Source of the DNA: Actinomadura harenae
GTDB lineage: Bacteria; Actinomycetota; Actinomycetes; Streptosporangiales; Streptosporangiaceae
Direction: 5' to 3'
Length of the DNA stretch: 38,703 nt
Assembly (NCBI RefSeq): GCF_003696215.1
Contig: NZ_RFFG01000078.1
Coordinates: 1 to 38,703, forward strand
Shown: positions 17,715 to 27,638 of the stretch, piece by piece
Numbering within the stretch: position 1 is the first letter of the stretch
How the letters are laid out: the number at the start of each line of letters is the position of its first letter
Notes under the pieces: model-generated
The model's input: only the letters and a program-made list of their open reading frames with translations
The model's database searches: none
What the model was told of the DNA's origin: nothing
Translations under genes and position numbers: made by a program

Positions 17715-18212
17715 ATGACGCACCCATCCGACCCCGGTCAGTCCCAGCCGCCGGGCGCCGCGGGCCACCCCTACGGCCCTCCGCCGCCACCCCCGTCCGG
17801 CCCCCCGCAGCCTCCGCCGTCCTACCAGCGGCCCGGCCCGCTCCCCGGCCCCCGCCCGTCCACCCCCGACCCCGGAACCGGCCCGCAGCGGGCGTGGGTA
17901 CCGCCGCAGCGGAGCAAGGGCCTGCTCGGCGCCCTGCTCGACGCGAACTTCGACACCCTGGTCACCCCGAAGCTGATCAAGTTCTGGTACATCCTGGCGA
18001 TCCTGCTGATCAGCCTGCAGTGCCTCGCGTTCCTGCTGCTGGGGGTGAAGATCGCGTCGTGGGACGACTTCTGGGGGTGGGGCGTCATCATGGCCGTCGC
18101 GTCGCCGCTCGTTTGGCTGTTCGAGCTGCTGATGGTCCGGATCCTGATGGAGGCCGTGATGGTGCGGTTCAAGGGCGTGGAGTATCTGCACGTCATCAAG
18201 GACAAGATCTGA
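17715..18212 (+). CDS. DUF4282 membrane protein with Pro-rich N-terminus
   Basis: 165 residues. The first ~65 residues are a Pro/Gly-rich disordered tail (PYGPPPPPPSGPPQPPP). The DUF4282 core follows: LLDANFDTLVTPKLIKFWY, then two membrane helices (ILAILLISLQCLAFLLLGV and WGVIMAVASPLVWLFELLMVRI) and a conserved amphipathic end. The function of the family is unknown. It lies 55 bases before the kinase gene with no terminator between, so it may be the first gene of that operon. Its Pro/Tyr/Gly-rich tail resembles, in composition, the repeat region of the FHA protein at 24418. Confidence 0.85.
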   Translation: MTHPSDPGQSQPPGAAGHPYGPPPPPPSGPPQPPPSYQRPGPLPGPRPSTPDPGTGPQRAWVPPQRSKGLLGALLDANFDTLVTPKLIKFWYILAILLISLQCLAFLLLGVKIASWDDFWGWGVIMAVASPLVWLFELLMVRILMEAVMVRFKGVEYLHVIKDKI

Positions 18213-18267
18213 CGGGTTCCGGCGGACGCCGAGGACGCAGGCACTGAGGGCGAGGGACGGACGTCAG

Positions 18268-20604
18268 GTGGCCGAGTTCGGGGAAACGCGACGCGATCCG
18301 GGAGTGACCCGGCGGGACGTGCCGGAGGCGCGCGGTGATGGAGTGCCGGAGGCGCGCGGTGATGAGGTGCCGGAGGCGCGTGGTGGTGGGGGGCCGTTGG
18401 TTCGGTTGCCTGAGGGGTTGGCCGGGCGGTTCGCGGTGGTCGCGGAGTTGCCGGTGCAGGGGGCGGAGTCGGATCTGCTGCTCGTGCGGGACGGTGACGG
18501 GCGCGAGCTGGTGATGAAGGTGTTCCGGCGCGGTTACAACGCGGACCGGGACGTGTGGGCGAAGCTGCCGGCGCTGGGGTCGGCGCATGTGGTGCGGATC
18601 CTGGAGACGGGCAGCGCGGGCGGGCGCGACTACGAGGTCGCCGAGTACGCCGAGCACGGGAACCTGCGGACGTTCATGGAGCGGGGCCCGCTCGACGCGG
18701 CGGCCATCGCGGGCGTCGTGGGGCAGCTCGCGGACGGGATCCGGGCGCTGCACGACGCGGGGATCGTGCACCGGGACCTGAAGCCCGAGAACATCCTGGT
18801 CACCGAGGTGGAGCCGCTGACGACGGCGATCACCGACTTCGGGTTGAGCCGGGTGCTGGAGCAGAGCGTGGTGTTCGCGTCGTCGTCGCGGACGCTGGCG
18901 TACGCGGCGCCGGAGTCGCTGTCGGGGCAGGTGTCGCCGGCGCGGGACTGGTGGTCGCTGGGGATGATCGTCCGGGAGATGGCGACCGGGCGGCGGCCGT
19001 TCGGCGGGTTGAGCGAGACCGTGGTCGTCGACCATCTGGCGACGCGCCCGATGCCGGTGGACGACGTGGCGGACCCGCGGGTGCGGCTCCTGGCGCGGGG
19101 CCTGCTGACCCGTGATCCGCGCCGCCGCTGGTCGTCCGCGCAGGTCAGTGCGTGGCTCGCGGGTGAGTCGCCGGACGTGGCGGAGGAGCAGGGCCCGGCG
19201 TCGGGGCCCGGGTTGCCGTTCGACGGGCGGCGGTTCACCGACCGGCGGGAGCTGGCGGCGGCGCTCGTGGAGCGGTGGGACCACGCGGCCGTGTACCTGT
19301 TCGGGCGGGGCGAGGCCGGGGAGGCGTGGCGGGCGCTGCGGGACTGGCTCGCGGAGATCCCCGACGACGGCCGCATCGAGCTGGTCGACCGGTACCTGAC
19401 CTCGGACGGCCTGTCCGCGGACGCCAAGCTGCTGCGTCTCGTCCGCTGGCTCGATCCGGCGCTGCCGCCCCACTATCTCGGACGCCGCGTCACCCCCGAC
19501 GATCTGCCCGCGCTGGCCGCGCTCGCGGCCGAACCGGGGCATCCCGACCACCGGACGGCGTGCCTGCTCGGCAAGGGCCTGTGGGACGAGCGGCTCCTGG
19601 ACGTCCTGGCCGGTTTCGAGGGGGCGCACGAGCTGGCGCGTGTCGACGTCCAGTGGCGGGCGCACGTGTCGGCGTGGAACGACCTGGCGCGGTGGTTGCG
19701 GTCGCAGGAGGCGCTGCCGCTCGCGGTGAAGGCGCGGCTGCCCGGGACCGGGGCCGCGGACGCACCGGTCGCCGGTGAGGTGCCGCCGGACGAGCCGCCC
19801 GTCGTCCTGCTGACGCTGCTCGCGCTGGCGGCGCGTCCGGCGGAGACGGCGGACGCGTTGCGGAAGGCCGTCGTGAGGCGCCACGGCGAGGACGTTCCGT
19901 GGTTCGCGTGGCTGGTGGACGGCGCGGCCGACGACGATCCGCTGCGCCTGCTCGCGGTCATCCGGACGCAGCCGGAGGCCGCCGCCGAGGCCGGGGCGCG
20001 GCAGCGGGACCGGCGGGCCGAGGAGATCCGGACGGAGGAACTCCGCCGCCACTGGGACGAGCAGGAACAGCGGCGCCTGGAGCGGAAGAACGCGGCCGTC
20101 ACGCGCGCGGTCGGATGGACGTTCCCGATCCTGCTGTTCTGGCTGGCCGGAAGCGGGCTCATCGCCCAGCTGGCGGGGAGCGGCACCAAGACCGGCCCGG
20201 CCGGATGGTTCGTGATGCTCGGCTTCGTGGCCGTCCTCGCGTGGGTCGTGCAGTGCGCGGCCGAGGTGTTCGTCGCGCGCGCGCAGGGCGGCGAGTACCT
20301 GCCGCATGGTCCGTGGGCGCTGCTGTCGAGCGCGCTGTCGGCGAGCGGACGCGGCATGACCAGGGTCGGGCAGGCCATGCGCGGGACGCCGGGCAAGCGC
20401 GGCCTGGTCCCGTTCGCGCTCGTGTTCGGGATCATGTTCGCGCTGCTGCTGATCGCGCTGGCCGCGGCGACCCCGGCGGGCGGCCTGCTGTGGATGCTGG
20501 TGATGCCGGTCGTGGCGGTCGCGCACGCGGTCGCGGCGGGCGTCCGGCTGCACCGCTGGCGGACCGTCCGGAACACGCGGAACATCGACGGAGGGACATC
20601 ATGA
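18268..20604 (+). CDS. Transmembrane Ser/Thr protein kinase with C-terminal helical and TM region
   Basis: 778 residues. The kinase domain (~50-310) has the ATP-binding Lys84 (VMKVF), catalytic HRDLKPEN (H168, D170), the Mg-binding DFG (D190) and AAPES, so it should be active. The Gly-rich loop is not canonical (VVAELPVQGAESD). Residues ~325-600 are helical and unrecognised (RFTDRRELAAALVERWDHAAVYLFGRG). A charged coiled segment then leads to about four membrane helices. The domain order with kinase first and TM segments last differs from PknB-type receptors: there is no extracellular PASTA sensor. The N-terminus has three copies of VPEARGD/G. GTG at 18268 is assigned; its stop overlaps the next ATG (ATGA). 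Confidence 0.9.
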   Translation: MAEFGETRRDPGVTRRDVPEARGDGVPEARGDEVPEARGGGGPLVRLPEGLAGRFAVVAELPVQGAESDLLLVRDGDGRELVMKVFRRGYNADRDVWAKLPALGSAHVVRILETGSAGGRDYEVAEYAEHGNLRTFMERGPLDAAAIAGVVGQLADGIRALHDAGIVHRDLKPENILVTEVEPLTTAITDFGLSRVLEQSVVFASSSRTLAYAAPESLSGQVSPARDWWSLGMIVREMATGRRPFGGLSETVVVDHLATRPMPVDDVADPRVRLLARGLLTRDPRRRWSSAQVSAWLAGESPDVAEEQGPASGPGLPFDGRRFTDRRELAAALVERWDHAAVYLFGRGEAGEAWRALRDWLAEIPDDGRIELVDRYLTSDGLSADAKLLRLVRWLDPALPPHYLGRRVTPDDLPALAALAAEPGHPDHRTACLLGKGLWDERLLDVLAGFEGAHELARVDVQWRAHVSAWNDLARWLRSQEALPLAVKARLPGTGAADAPVAGEVPPDEPPVVLLTLLALAARPAETADALRKAVVRRHGEDVPWFAWLVDGAADDDPLRLLAVIRTQPEAAAEAGARQRDRRAEEIRTEELRRHWDEQEQRRLERKNAAVTRAVGWTFPILLFWLAGSGLIAQLAGSGTKTGPAGWFVMLGFVAVLAWVVQCAAEVFVARAQGGEYLPHGPWALLSSALSASGRGMTRVGQAMRGTPGKRGLVPFALVFGIMFALLLIALAAATPAGGLLWMLVMPVVAVAHAVAAGVRLHRWRTVRNTRNIDGGTS
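18319..18384 (+). repeat. Tandem repeats in the kinase N-terminus
   Basis: Three copies of a ~24-bp unit, roughly gtgccggaggcgcgcggtgat, encode VPEARGD, VPEARGD and VPEARGG. They lie before the kinase fold and probably form a flexible tail. Confidence 0.75.
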
Positions 20605-21731
20605 GCAGCGGCGTCGAGGCCGACATCGTCCTGGACGCGGCGGTCGTCCTCACCCTGGGGATGAACCGCGCGCTGGGCCGCGCGAGCGGGATGGCCGGAC
20701 GCGGCGCGCAGGCGCTCGCGGACCGCGCCGCGGGCCGCGCCGAGGAGCGCGGGCGCCGTCTCGCCGAGGTCCGGGACCTGGAGCGCGCGCTCCGCGAGGT
20801 GGTCGAGCGCAACGCGCGGATCCAGGCGCTCCGCGAGCTGGGCGCCGAGGACCTTCCGGCGCCGCTCGCGCCGGGCGGGGACGACGCGTCCGAGGAGCTC
20901 ACCGCGTGGTGCGCGCGCACCGACGCCCTGCTGGACGAGGCGGAGGCCGCGCTCTCCCGGAGGATCGCCGGGGAACTCGGCGCGCGGATCTTCGCGGCCG
21001 AGTCCCTCACGACCGACACGTCCGACACGTCCGCGCCGAAGCCCGCCCCCGATCCCCGCGCCGACCAGGCCAAGGTCGACGAGGCGCTCGAGCGCGTCCT
21101 CGCGCGGATGCTGCCCGACGCGACCGAGGAGGACCGCCGGAACGTCATCGACGCGGCGAGGCTGCTGTCCGAGACGGGTTCGGCGCAGGACGCCGAGACG
21201 GTCCTGTCCGAGGTGCGGCTGCGCGTCCAGAGCGCGAACGACAACGCCCGCACGCGGCGTGAGCGGGTGCGGCGCGCGCGGGCGGAGCAGGACGCGCGGG
21301 AGCAGGCCGAGGCGGAGCGGCAGTACGTCCTGAATGAGGTCACCAAGGCGTTCGAGGACCTCGGCTACGACGTCCGGCAGAACTTCGAGACGGTCACGGC
21401 CGACAACGGCTCGCTCGTGCTGTCCAAGGGCGACTGGCCGGACCACAGCGTCCGGATGCGGCTGGACGGCGACACGAAGCTGCGCGCGAAGATGACGCGC
21501 GCGACGCCCGTCCTGAGCGAGAACGACCGGCGCGTGGACGTCGAGCGCGAGCAGGAGTGGTGCGACGCGTTCGAGGCAGCGCGCGAGCGGCTGGAGGACG
21601 CGGGCATCGGCTCGGACGTGACCTGGCGGCTCGCCCCGGGCGTGGAGCGGCTGCCCGTCCGGTCCGAGGCGCGGCAGACTGGGACACGGGCCGCCCAGGC
21701 CCGGGCCAGGGAACGGCGCACTGGAGAATGA
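20601..21731 (+). CDS. Unrecognised helical/coiled-coil protein of the kinase operon
   Basis: 376 residues; I do not recognise the family. A short hydrophobic N-terminus (IVLDAAVVLTLGMNRAL) is followed by long charged helices rich in Arg/Glu/Ala (residues ~30-240), probably coiled coil. A C-terminal globular part follows (VLNEVTKAFEDLGYDVRQNFETVTADNGSLVLSKGDWPDHSVRMRLD). Start ATG at 20601 overlaps the kinase stop. Its own stop overlaps the ATG of the 16-codon ORF (ATGA at 21728-21731). Its place in the operon suggests an adaptor or substrate for the kinase or AAA+ ATPase; that is inference. Confidence 0.8.
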   Translation: MSSGVEADIVLDAAVVLTLGMNRALGRASGMAGRGAQALADRAAGRAEERGRRLAEVRDLERALREVVERNARIQALRELGAEDLPAPLAPGGDDASEELTAWCARTDALLDEAEAALSRRIAGELGARIFAAESLTTDTSDTSAPKPAPDPRADQAKVDEALERVLARMLPDATEEDRRNVIDAARLLSETGSAQDAETVLSEVRLRVQSANDNARTRRERVRRARAEQDAREQAEAERQYVLNEVTKAFEDLGYDVRQNFETVTADNGSLVLSKGDWPDHSVRMRLDGDTKLRAKMTRATPVLSENDRRVDVEREQEWCDAFEAARERLEDAGIGSDVTWRLAPGVERLPVRSEARQTGTRAAQARARERRTGE

Positions 21732-21774
21732 GGCGGAACGAGAGCCCCGACGACCTCTACCGGAAGAAGCGCGT

Positions 21775-21778
<4 letters not shown>
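21728..21778 (+). CDS. 16-residue ORF linked by ATGA and GTGA overlaps to both neighbours
   Basis: ATG at 21728 overlaps the stop of the helical protein (ATGA). Its stop TGA overlaps the GTG of the ATPase gene (GTGA). The peptide would be MRRNESPDDLYRKKRV, highly charged with a single Tyr. It uses GC-rich codons like its neighbours. It may be a real micro-protein, a translational relay keeping ribosomes on the operon mRNA, or a chance ORF. Double overlap makes the relay or micro-protein idea plausible, but length alone gives no proof. Confidence 0.45.
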
Positions 21779-23655
<1,877 letters not shown>

Positions 23656-23719
23656 GGCCCCCGCACCCCGCGCCCGGCCGTGACGGGCGGCGCGGGCCCG
23701 ACGGGACGAGGGGACGAGT

Positions 23720-24430
23720 GTGACCGATCTCCTGCTGGCCAAGGCGCACTATCCGGTGACGACGCTCGGCCCCGGGACGCGGGCGGGCATCTGGACGCAG
23801 GGGTGCACGCTGCACTGCCCGGGCTGCCTGTCCCGCGACACCTGGGACGCCGACCCGGGGAAGGCCGTCCCGGTGGAGGCCCTGCTCGGCTGGCTGCGGT
23901 CGCTGCCCACGCCCCTGGACGGCATCACGATCTCGGGCGGTGAACCGTTCCAACAGCCGGACGCCGTGCTGGAGCTGGTGTCCGGGGTACGCGCCTGGCA
24001 GGCGGAGGCCGGCCGTGAGAGCATTCCGTTGGACATTCTCGTTTTCAGCGGATATGTCTACACACGGCTCTCGCGCTCACCCGCGGCCCGCGAGATCCTG
24101 AACAGGTGCGACGCCGTCATCACGGGGCCGTACGTCGACCGGCTCAATCCGGAGGGGCGACACTCCTCCGAAGGGTCCCTACTCTGGAGGGGGTCGGCCA
24201 ACCAACGTGTCGTGCCGCTGTCCGATCTCGGGCGACGGCGCTACGCCGAGGCGGCCGGGAAGGTATCGAACCGGGACGACACGCCCCGCATGCAGGTGTC
24301 CGTGGACGAGGGGCCGGAGGGAAGGCGGGTGTACTACATCGGGATCCCGCGACGGGGTGACCTCGATCACCTCACATCGACGCTGGAACAGGCCGGAGTG
24401 CACGCGGGGGACGTGTCATGGAGACCATGA
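23720..24430 (+). CDS. NrdG-like radical SAM activating-enzyme family protein
   Basis: 236 residues. The radical SAM cluster motif is C29-TLH-C33-PG-C36 (CX3CX2C) and the SAM-binding GGEP motif is at 73-76. Length and the GCTLHCPGC context match 4Fe-4S single-cluster activases such as NrdG, which make a glycyl radical on a partner. No NrdD or other glycyl-radical enzyme is in the window, and the operon setting is wrong for ribonucleotide reduction. It may act on a protein of this operon; this is inference. GTG at 23720 has GAGGGG at 23708-23713. It follows the ATPase by 64 bases and overlaps the next gene. Confidence 0.9.
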   Translation: MTDLLLAKAHYPVTTLGPGTRAGIWTQGCTLHCPGCLSRDTWDADPGKAVPVEALLGWLRSLPTPLDGITISGGEPFQQPDAVLELVSGVRAWQAEAGRESIPLDILVFSGYVYTRLSRSPAAREILNRCDAVITGPYVDRLNPEGRHSSEGSLLWRGSANQRVVPLSDLGRRRYAEAAGKVSNRDDTPRMQVSVDEGPEGRRVYYIGIPRRGDLDHLTSTLEQAGVHAGDVSWRP

Positions 24431-25800
24431 ACTGCCCATACTGCAATGAATCCGTACAGCCTGGCGATCTGCTCTGCCTGAGCTGCGGCGCGAACCTGGC
24501 CCGTCCGGGCGCCCAGCAGCCGCACCAGCACCAGCACCAGCCCGCCGGCGGCCCCGGCTACGGCGACCAGGCCCCGCCACGAACCTCACCGCCCGCACCG
24601 CCCGGCCAACAGGGCGGCGGCCAGCACGGCGGTCCCCCGCCGTACGGCCAGCAGGGCGGCTACGGCCAGCCCCCGCAGCAGGGCGGGCAGCCCCCGTACC
24701 AGCAGCAGGGCGGCCAGCCGGACTACGGGCAGCCCCCGCAGCAGCAGCCCCAGCAGCCGGACCCGTGGGGCCCGCCCCAGCAGGCGGCGGACCCGTGGGG
24801 TCCCCCGCAGCAGCAGGGCGGCTTCGGCCAGCCCCCGCAGCAGCACGGCGGCGGCGGTCAGTCCGACTACGGGCAGCCTCCCGCGCAGCAGCACGGCGGA
24901 CAGCCCGACTACGGCCAGCCGCCCCAGCAGCACGGTGGCCAGCCGGACTACGGGCAGCCCCCGCAGCAGCAGGGCGGGCAGCCGGACTACGGGCAGCCCC
25001 CGCAGCAGCAGGGCGGGCAGCCGGACTACGGCCAGCCCCAGCACGGTGGCCAGCCCGACTACGGCCAGCAGCCGCAGTACGGCGGCCAGGCGGACTTCGG
25101 TCAGCCGCCCCAGCAGGGCGGCCAGCCCGGCTTCGGCCAGCCGCCGCAGCACGGCGGACCGCCGGACTACGGCCAGCCCCAGCACGGCGGGCAGCCCGAC
25201 TACGGGCAGCCTCCCGCCCCGCAGCAGCAGGACCCGTGGGGCGCGCCCCCGCCTCCCGCCCAGCAGGACCCGTGGGGCTCGCCGCAGCAGGGCTACGGCC
25301 AGCAGGGCGGCCCCGGCGGGCAGCCGATGCACCCGCACGGACGGGAGCAGACGCTCCTGCCGCCGGACGGCCAGGGCGGCGGACGCCGTCCCGACAGCAC
25401 CGGGCTGATGTGCCCCTACTGCGAGGCGGTGGTGAGCAACCCGAACGCCTCGCAGTGCGACTCGTGCCTGCGTCCGCTGCCGGGACAGGGCGCGCCGACG
25501 CTGCGGGTGCTGTTCCCGACCGGTGAGCTGAAGCTCGCGTCCGGGCAGAGCCTGGTGCTCGGACGGGATGCGGGCCAGTCCCCCGTCGCGGCGACGTTCA
25601 CGCCGTACGACAACGTCTCGCGACGGCACTCGACGGTCTGGCTCGACCAGCAGGGCACCGCGTGGGTCCGCGACGAGGGCTCCACGAACGGCACCTTCGT
25701 CAACGGCGAGCGCCTCCCCCCGCGGGTGGACGCGCCGCTCCGCGACGGCGACCAGCTCCGCCTCGCCGCGGACGTGGCGGGCACCGTCTCCCTCGGCTGA
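24418..25800 (+). CDS. Zinc-ribbon, prion-like repeat and FHA-domain protein
   Basis: 460 residues. Zinc ribbon 1 uses C6, C9, C20 and C23. Residues ~30-310 are a disordered Gly/Gln/Pro/Tyr repeat (unit close to GQPDYGQPPQQ, about eleven copies). Zinc ribbon 2 uses C332, C335, C347 and C350. Residues ~360-460 form an FHA domain with LVLGRD, SRRHS and GSTNGTFVNG, the conserved phospho-threonine-binding loop residues. FHA should recognise a product of the kinase at 18268. The repeat resembles low-complexity segments that drive condensate formation. The start may be ATG 24418 (13-bp overlap) or ATG 24427, which gives an ATGA overlap with the radical SAM stop. Last gene before a strong terminator. 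Confidence 0.9.
   Translation: METMNCPYCNESVQPGDLLCLSCGANLARPGAQQPHQHQHQPAGGPGYGDQAPPRTSPPAPPGQQGGGQHGGPPPYGQQGGYGQPPQQGGQPPYQQQGGQPDYGQPPQQQPQQPDPWGPPQQAADPWGPPQQQGGFGQPPQQHGGGGQSDYGQPPAQQHGGQPDYGQPPQQHGGQPDYGQPPQQQGGQPDYGQPPQQQGGQPDYGQPQHGGQPDYGQQPQYGGQADFGQPPQQGGQPGFGQPPQHGGPPDYGQPQHGGQPDYGQPPAPQQQDPWGAPPPPAQQDPWGSPQQGYGQQGGPGGQPMHPHGREQTLLPPDGQGGGRRPDSTGLMCPYCEAVVSNPNASQCDSCLRPLPGQGAPTLRVLFPTGELKLASGQSLVLGRDAGQSPVAATFTPYDNVSRRHSTVWLDQQGTAWVRDEGSTNGTFVNGERLPPRVDAPLRDGDQLRLAADVAGTVSLG
24590..25310 (+). repeat. Codon-level repeats encoding the Gly/Gln/Pro/Tyr tract
   Basis: About eleven imperfect copies of a 30-40-bp unit close to ggccagccggactacgggca, the best preserved at 24940-25040. Phe replaces Tyr in two units (ADFGQ, PGFGQ), conserving an aromatic. 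Repeats of this kind expand and contract readily, so copy number may vary among strains or be mis-assembled. Confidence 0.8.
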
Positions 25801-25822
25801 CCCGTCCCAGAAGCGACCGCCG

Positions 25823-25864
25823 ACGGCGGCCCGGAGCACTCCGGGCCGCCGTTTGCCGTTTCGT
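25823..25864 (+). terminator. Rho-independent terminator ending the kinase operon
   Basis: A 12-bp perfect stem (25823-25834 with 25841-25852), loop AGCACT, then TTTGCCGTTTCG. Nearly the same sequence recurs at 27468-27506 after the secreted pair. Confidence 0.88.
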
Positions 25865-25953
25865 GATCATTTTCGGGCCAACCCCGCTCTGAGCCGCGAC
25901 GTCCTCTGAATGCGCGCCTTGCACCGCGCGCGTGTTCGATGGAATCGAGGCTC

Positions 25954-26703
25954 ATGCGCAGAACCCCCTTGGCGCTGGGCGCGGCCACGGCCGCGGTCAC
26001 GGCTCTCGGCCTGACCGTCCCGGCCGCCGCCCAAGCCGCCCCCGCCCCCGGCGCGACGAAGATCACCGCGCTGCGGGCCACCACGAACGCGACCTCGCGC
26101 CTCACCCTCTCCGGCCGCCTGACCACCAGGGCCGGGGCGACGGTGGGCGCGGGCCGCACGGTGGTCATCGAGACCGCCGACGACACCCACCGGCGCTGGA
26201 CCGCCCTCGGCAAGACCTTGGCCACCAAGGCGGACGGAACGTTCCAGACCGACCCGCGGCACACCGGCGTCCACTACCGCCACGGCTACTACCGGGTCCG
26301 CTTCGCGGGTGCCCCGGGCCTGGCGGCGACGCTGTCCGGTGAGGTCCGCGACCGGCGGATCGCCACCCGCGTGACCGGCTGGAAGGTCTCCACGACCCAT
26401 CCGCGCCGCGGCGGGTCGTTCACGGTCCGCGGCCATCTCCAGGACAAACCGGGCACCACCTGGAAGGCCCTCAAAGGCCGCCGCGTCTCGGTCGAATACT
26501 GCCTCAAGGGCGGCGACTGCCTGAACGACCTGTCGCTCTGGCACGGCCTCTCGAACTACAAATCGGGCGCGAAAGGCCACTTCTCGAACCGAATCCACGT
26601 CGGAGCGAAGGCGAAGCCGATCTATATCGCCTACACCTTCTATGGCGACACGACCCACTATGTGACGTGGCTCGTCAAGCCGACGCTCGTTTCCCCCCGA
26701 TGA
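25954..26703 (+). CDS. Secreted protein, first of a tandem paralogous pair
   Basis: 249 residues with a Sec signal peptide (MRRTPLALGAATAAVTALGLTVPAAAQAA). Two beta-sandwich-like repeats follow (ATKITALRATTNATSRLTLSGRLTT and RIATRVTGWKVSTTHPRRGGSFTVRG). I do not know a named family; the layout resembles bacterial Ig-like or calcium-binding-like folds of exported actinobacterial proteins. ATG 25954 is chosen because it starts directly before the Arg-Arg n-region; ATG 25939 is an alternative. The stop overlaps the ATG of the next gene, which is a paralogue. Confidence 0.8.
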   Translation: MRRTPLALGAATAAVTALGLTVPAAAQAAPAPGATKITALRATTNATSRLTLSGRLTTRAGATVGAGRTVVIETADDTHRRWTALGKTLATKADGTFQTDPRHTGVHYRHGYYRVRFAGAPGLAATLSGEVRDRRIATRVTGWKVSTTHPRRGGSFTVRGHLQDKPGTTWKALKGRRVSVEYCLKGGDCLNDLSLWHGLSNYKSGAKGHFSNRIHVGAKAKPIYIAYTFYGDTTHYVTWLVKPTLVSPR

Positions 26704-27446
26704 ATCTGACGAAAGTGATGTCCATGCGCAAGTCACTGCTCATCGCGAGCACGGCCGCCGCCGCGGCCACCCTGGTCGCCGCCCCCGCCACCGCGAACGC
26801 CGCCACGGCCAAGACCCCGACCAAGGTCACCTTCGGCATGTCCACCACGTGGGACGCCAAGCTGACCATCTCGGGCAAGGTCACGGCGACCAACGGCACG
26901 GTCTTCCCGGCCGGGAAGTGGCTGACCGCCGAGTGCTACTCGCAGCAGCAGCACAAGTGGCTGACGGTCAAGCCGGGCCCGGGCCAGAAGCCCCTGGTCA
27001 CGCGGGTCGGCGGGGCCTTCTCCAGCAACCTGAGCGTCTACTGCTCGCACGGCACCTACCGCGTCCGCTTCCCCGGCGACCCGACGCTCGCGCCGTCCAC
27101 CAGCCCGAACGTCCAGGACAAGCGCATCAACGCGCTGACCTACGGCTGGAAGGTCACGCCGCGCAACATCCGCAAGAACGGCTACGTGTACTTCAGCGGC
27201 ACCCTCAAGCACGACCCGACGCCGGGCCACTACGTGCCGTTCAAGGGCCAGCAGGTCTACCTGTACGTGAAGCTCAAGGGCGAGAAGTCCTGGTCGTGGT
27301 TCGCCCGCCCCAAGACCGACTCCAAGGGCCGCTTCAGCGGGAAGTTCCGCATTCCCAAGGACGCCTACTTCACCTTTGAGTACTTCGGCGACAAGAGCCA
27401 CTACTACGACGCGCCTCTGAAGGCGACGTTCGTGAACGTCCGATAG
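26700..27446 (+). CDS. Secreted protein, second of a tandem paralogous pair
   Basis: 248 residues from ATG 26700, whose ATGA overlaps the previous stop. ATG 26718 or 26724 (MRKSLLIAST) are alternatives. The signal peptide MRKSLLIASTAAAAATLVAAPATANA ends in an ANA-A cleavage motif. The mature part aligns with the preceding protein (YRVRFPGDPTLAPS against YRVRFAGAPGLAAT; GWKVTPRNIRKNGYVYFSG against GWKVSTTHPRRGGSFTVRG), which shows tandem duplication. The C-terminus is rich in Tyr and Lys. Function unknown; probably extracellular or wall-associated. Confidence 0.82.
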   Translation: MNLTKVMSMRKSLLIASTAAAAATLVAAPATANAATAKTPTKVTFGMSTTWDAKLTISGKVTATNGTVFPAGKWLTAECYSQQQHKWLTVKPGPGQKPLVTRVGGAFSSNLSVYCSHGTYRVRFPGDPTLAPSTSPNVQDKRINALTYGWKVTPRNIRKNGYVYFSGTLKHDPTPGHYVPFKGQQVYLYVKLKGEKSWSWFARPKTDSKGRFSGKFRIPKDAYFTFEYFGDKSHYYDAPLKATFVNVR

Positions 27447-27467
27447 GGCGCGTTCCGTAGTTATCCG

Positions 27468-27506
27468 ACGGCGGTCCGGAGTTTCCGGGCCGCCGTTGTC
27501 TTTTCG
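27468..27506 (+). terminator. Terminator after the secreted pair, sister of the 25823 hairpin
   Basis: A 12-bp stem with one G-T wobble (27468-27479 with 27485-27496), loop AGTTT and the tail TGTCTTTTCG. Stem and flanks are almost identical to the terminator at 25823-25864. Confidence 0.88.
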
Positions 27507-27638
27507 TGACCTGAGCGGCGCAACCTGACGGTGAACTCGTGCATCATCCCATGTGCGCGTTTGCCGCAATTCCATAACTCGGCGTCGCCGGAACGGCACG
27601 GTCCGTTCGGGCGCGCCGCGGGACGGCCGGGAGGTCGC

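Noticed and set aside
15598..17790. Minus-strand ORF of 730 codons over the LCP gene
   Set aside because: Antisense to a recognisable LCP protein and crosses the terminator at 17621-17652.
18196..20553. Minus-strand ORF of 785 codons opposite the kinase
   Set aside because: Arg/Gln/Pro-rich shadow; the kinase motifs on the other strand are decisive.
24590..25310. CRISPR-like repeat array
   Set aside because: Repeats are contiguous, in frame and protein-coding, with no unique spacers.
24586..25839. Minus-strand ORF of 417 codons opposite the FHA gene
   Set aside because: Leu/Arg/Val repeat product of the complementary repeats; no signal for expression.
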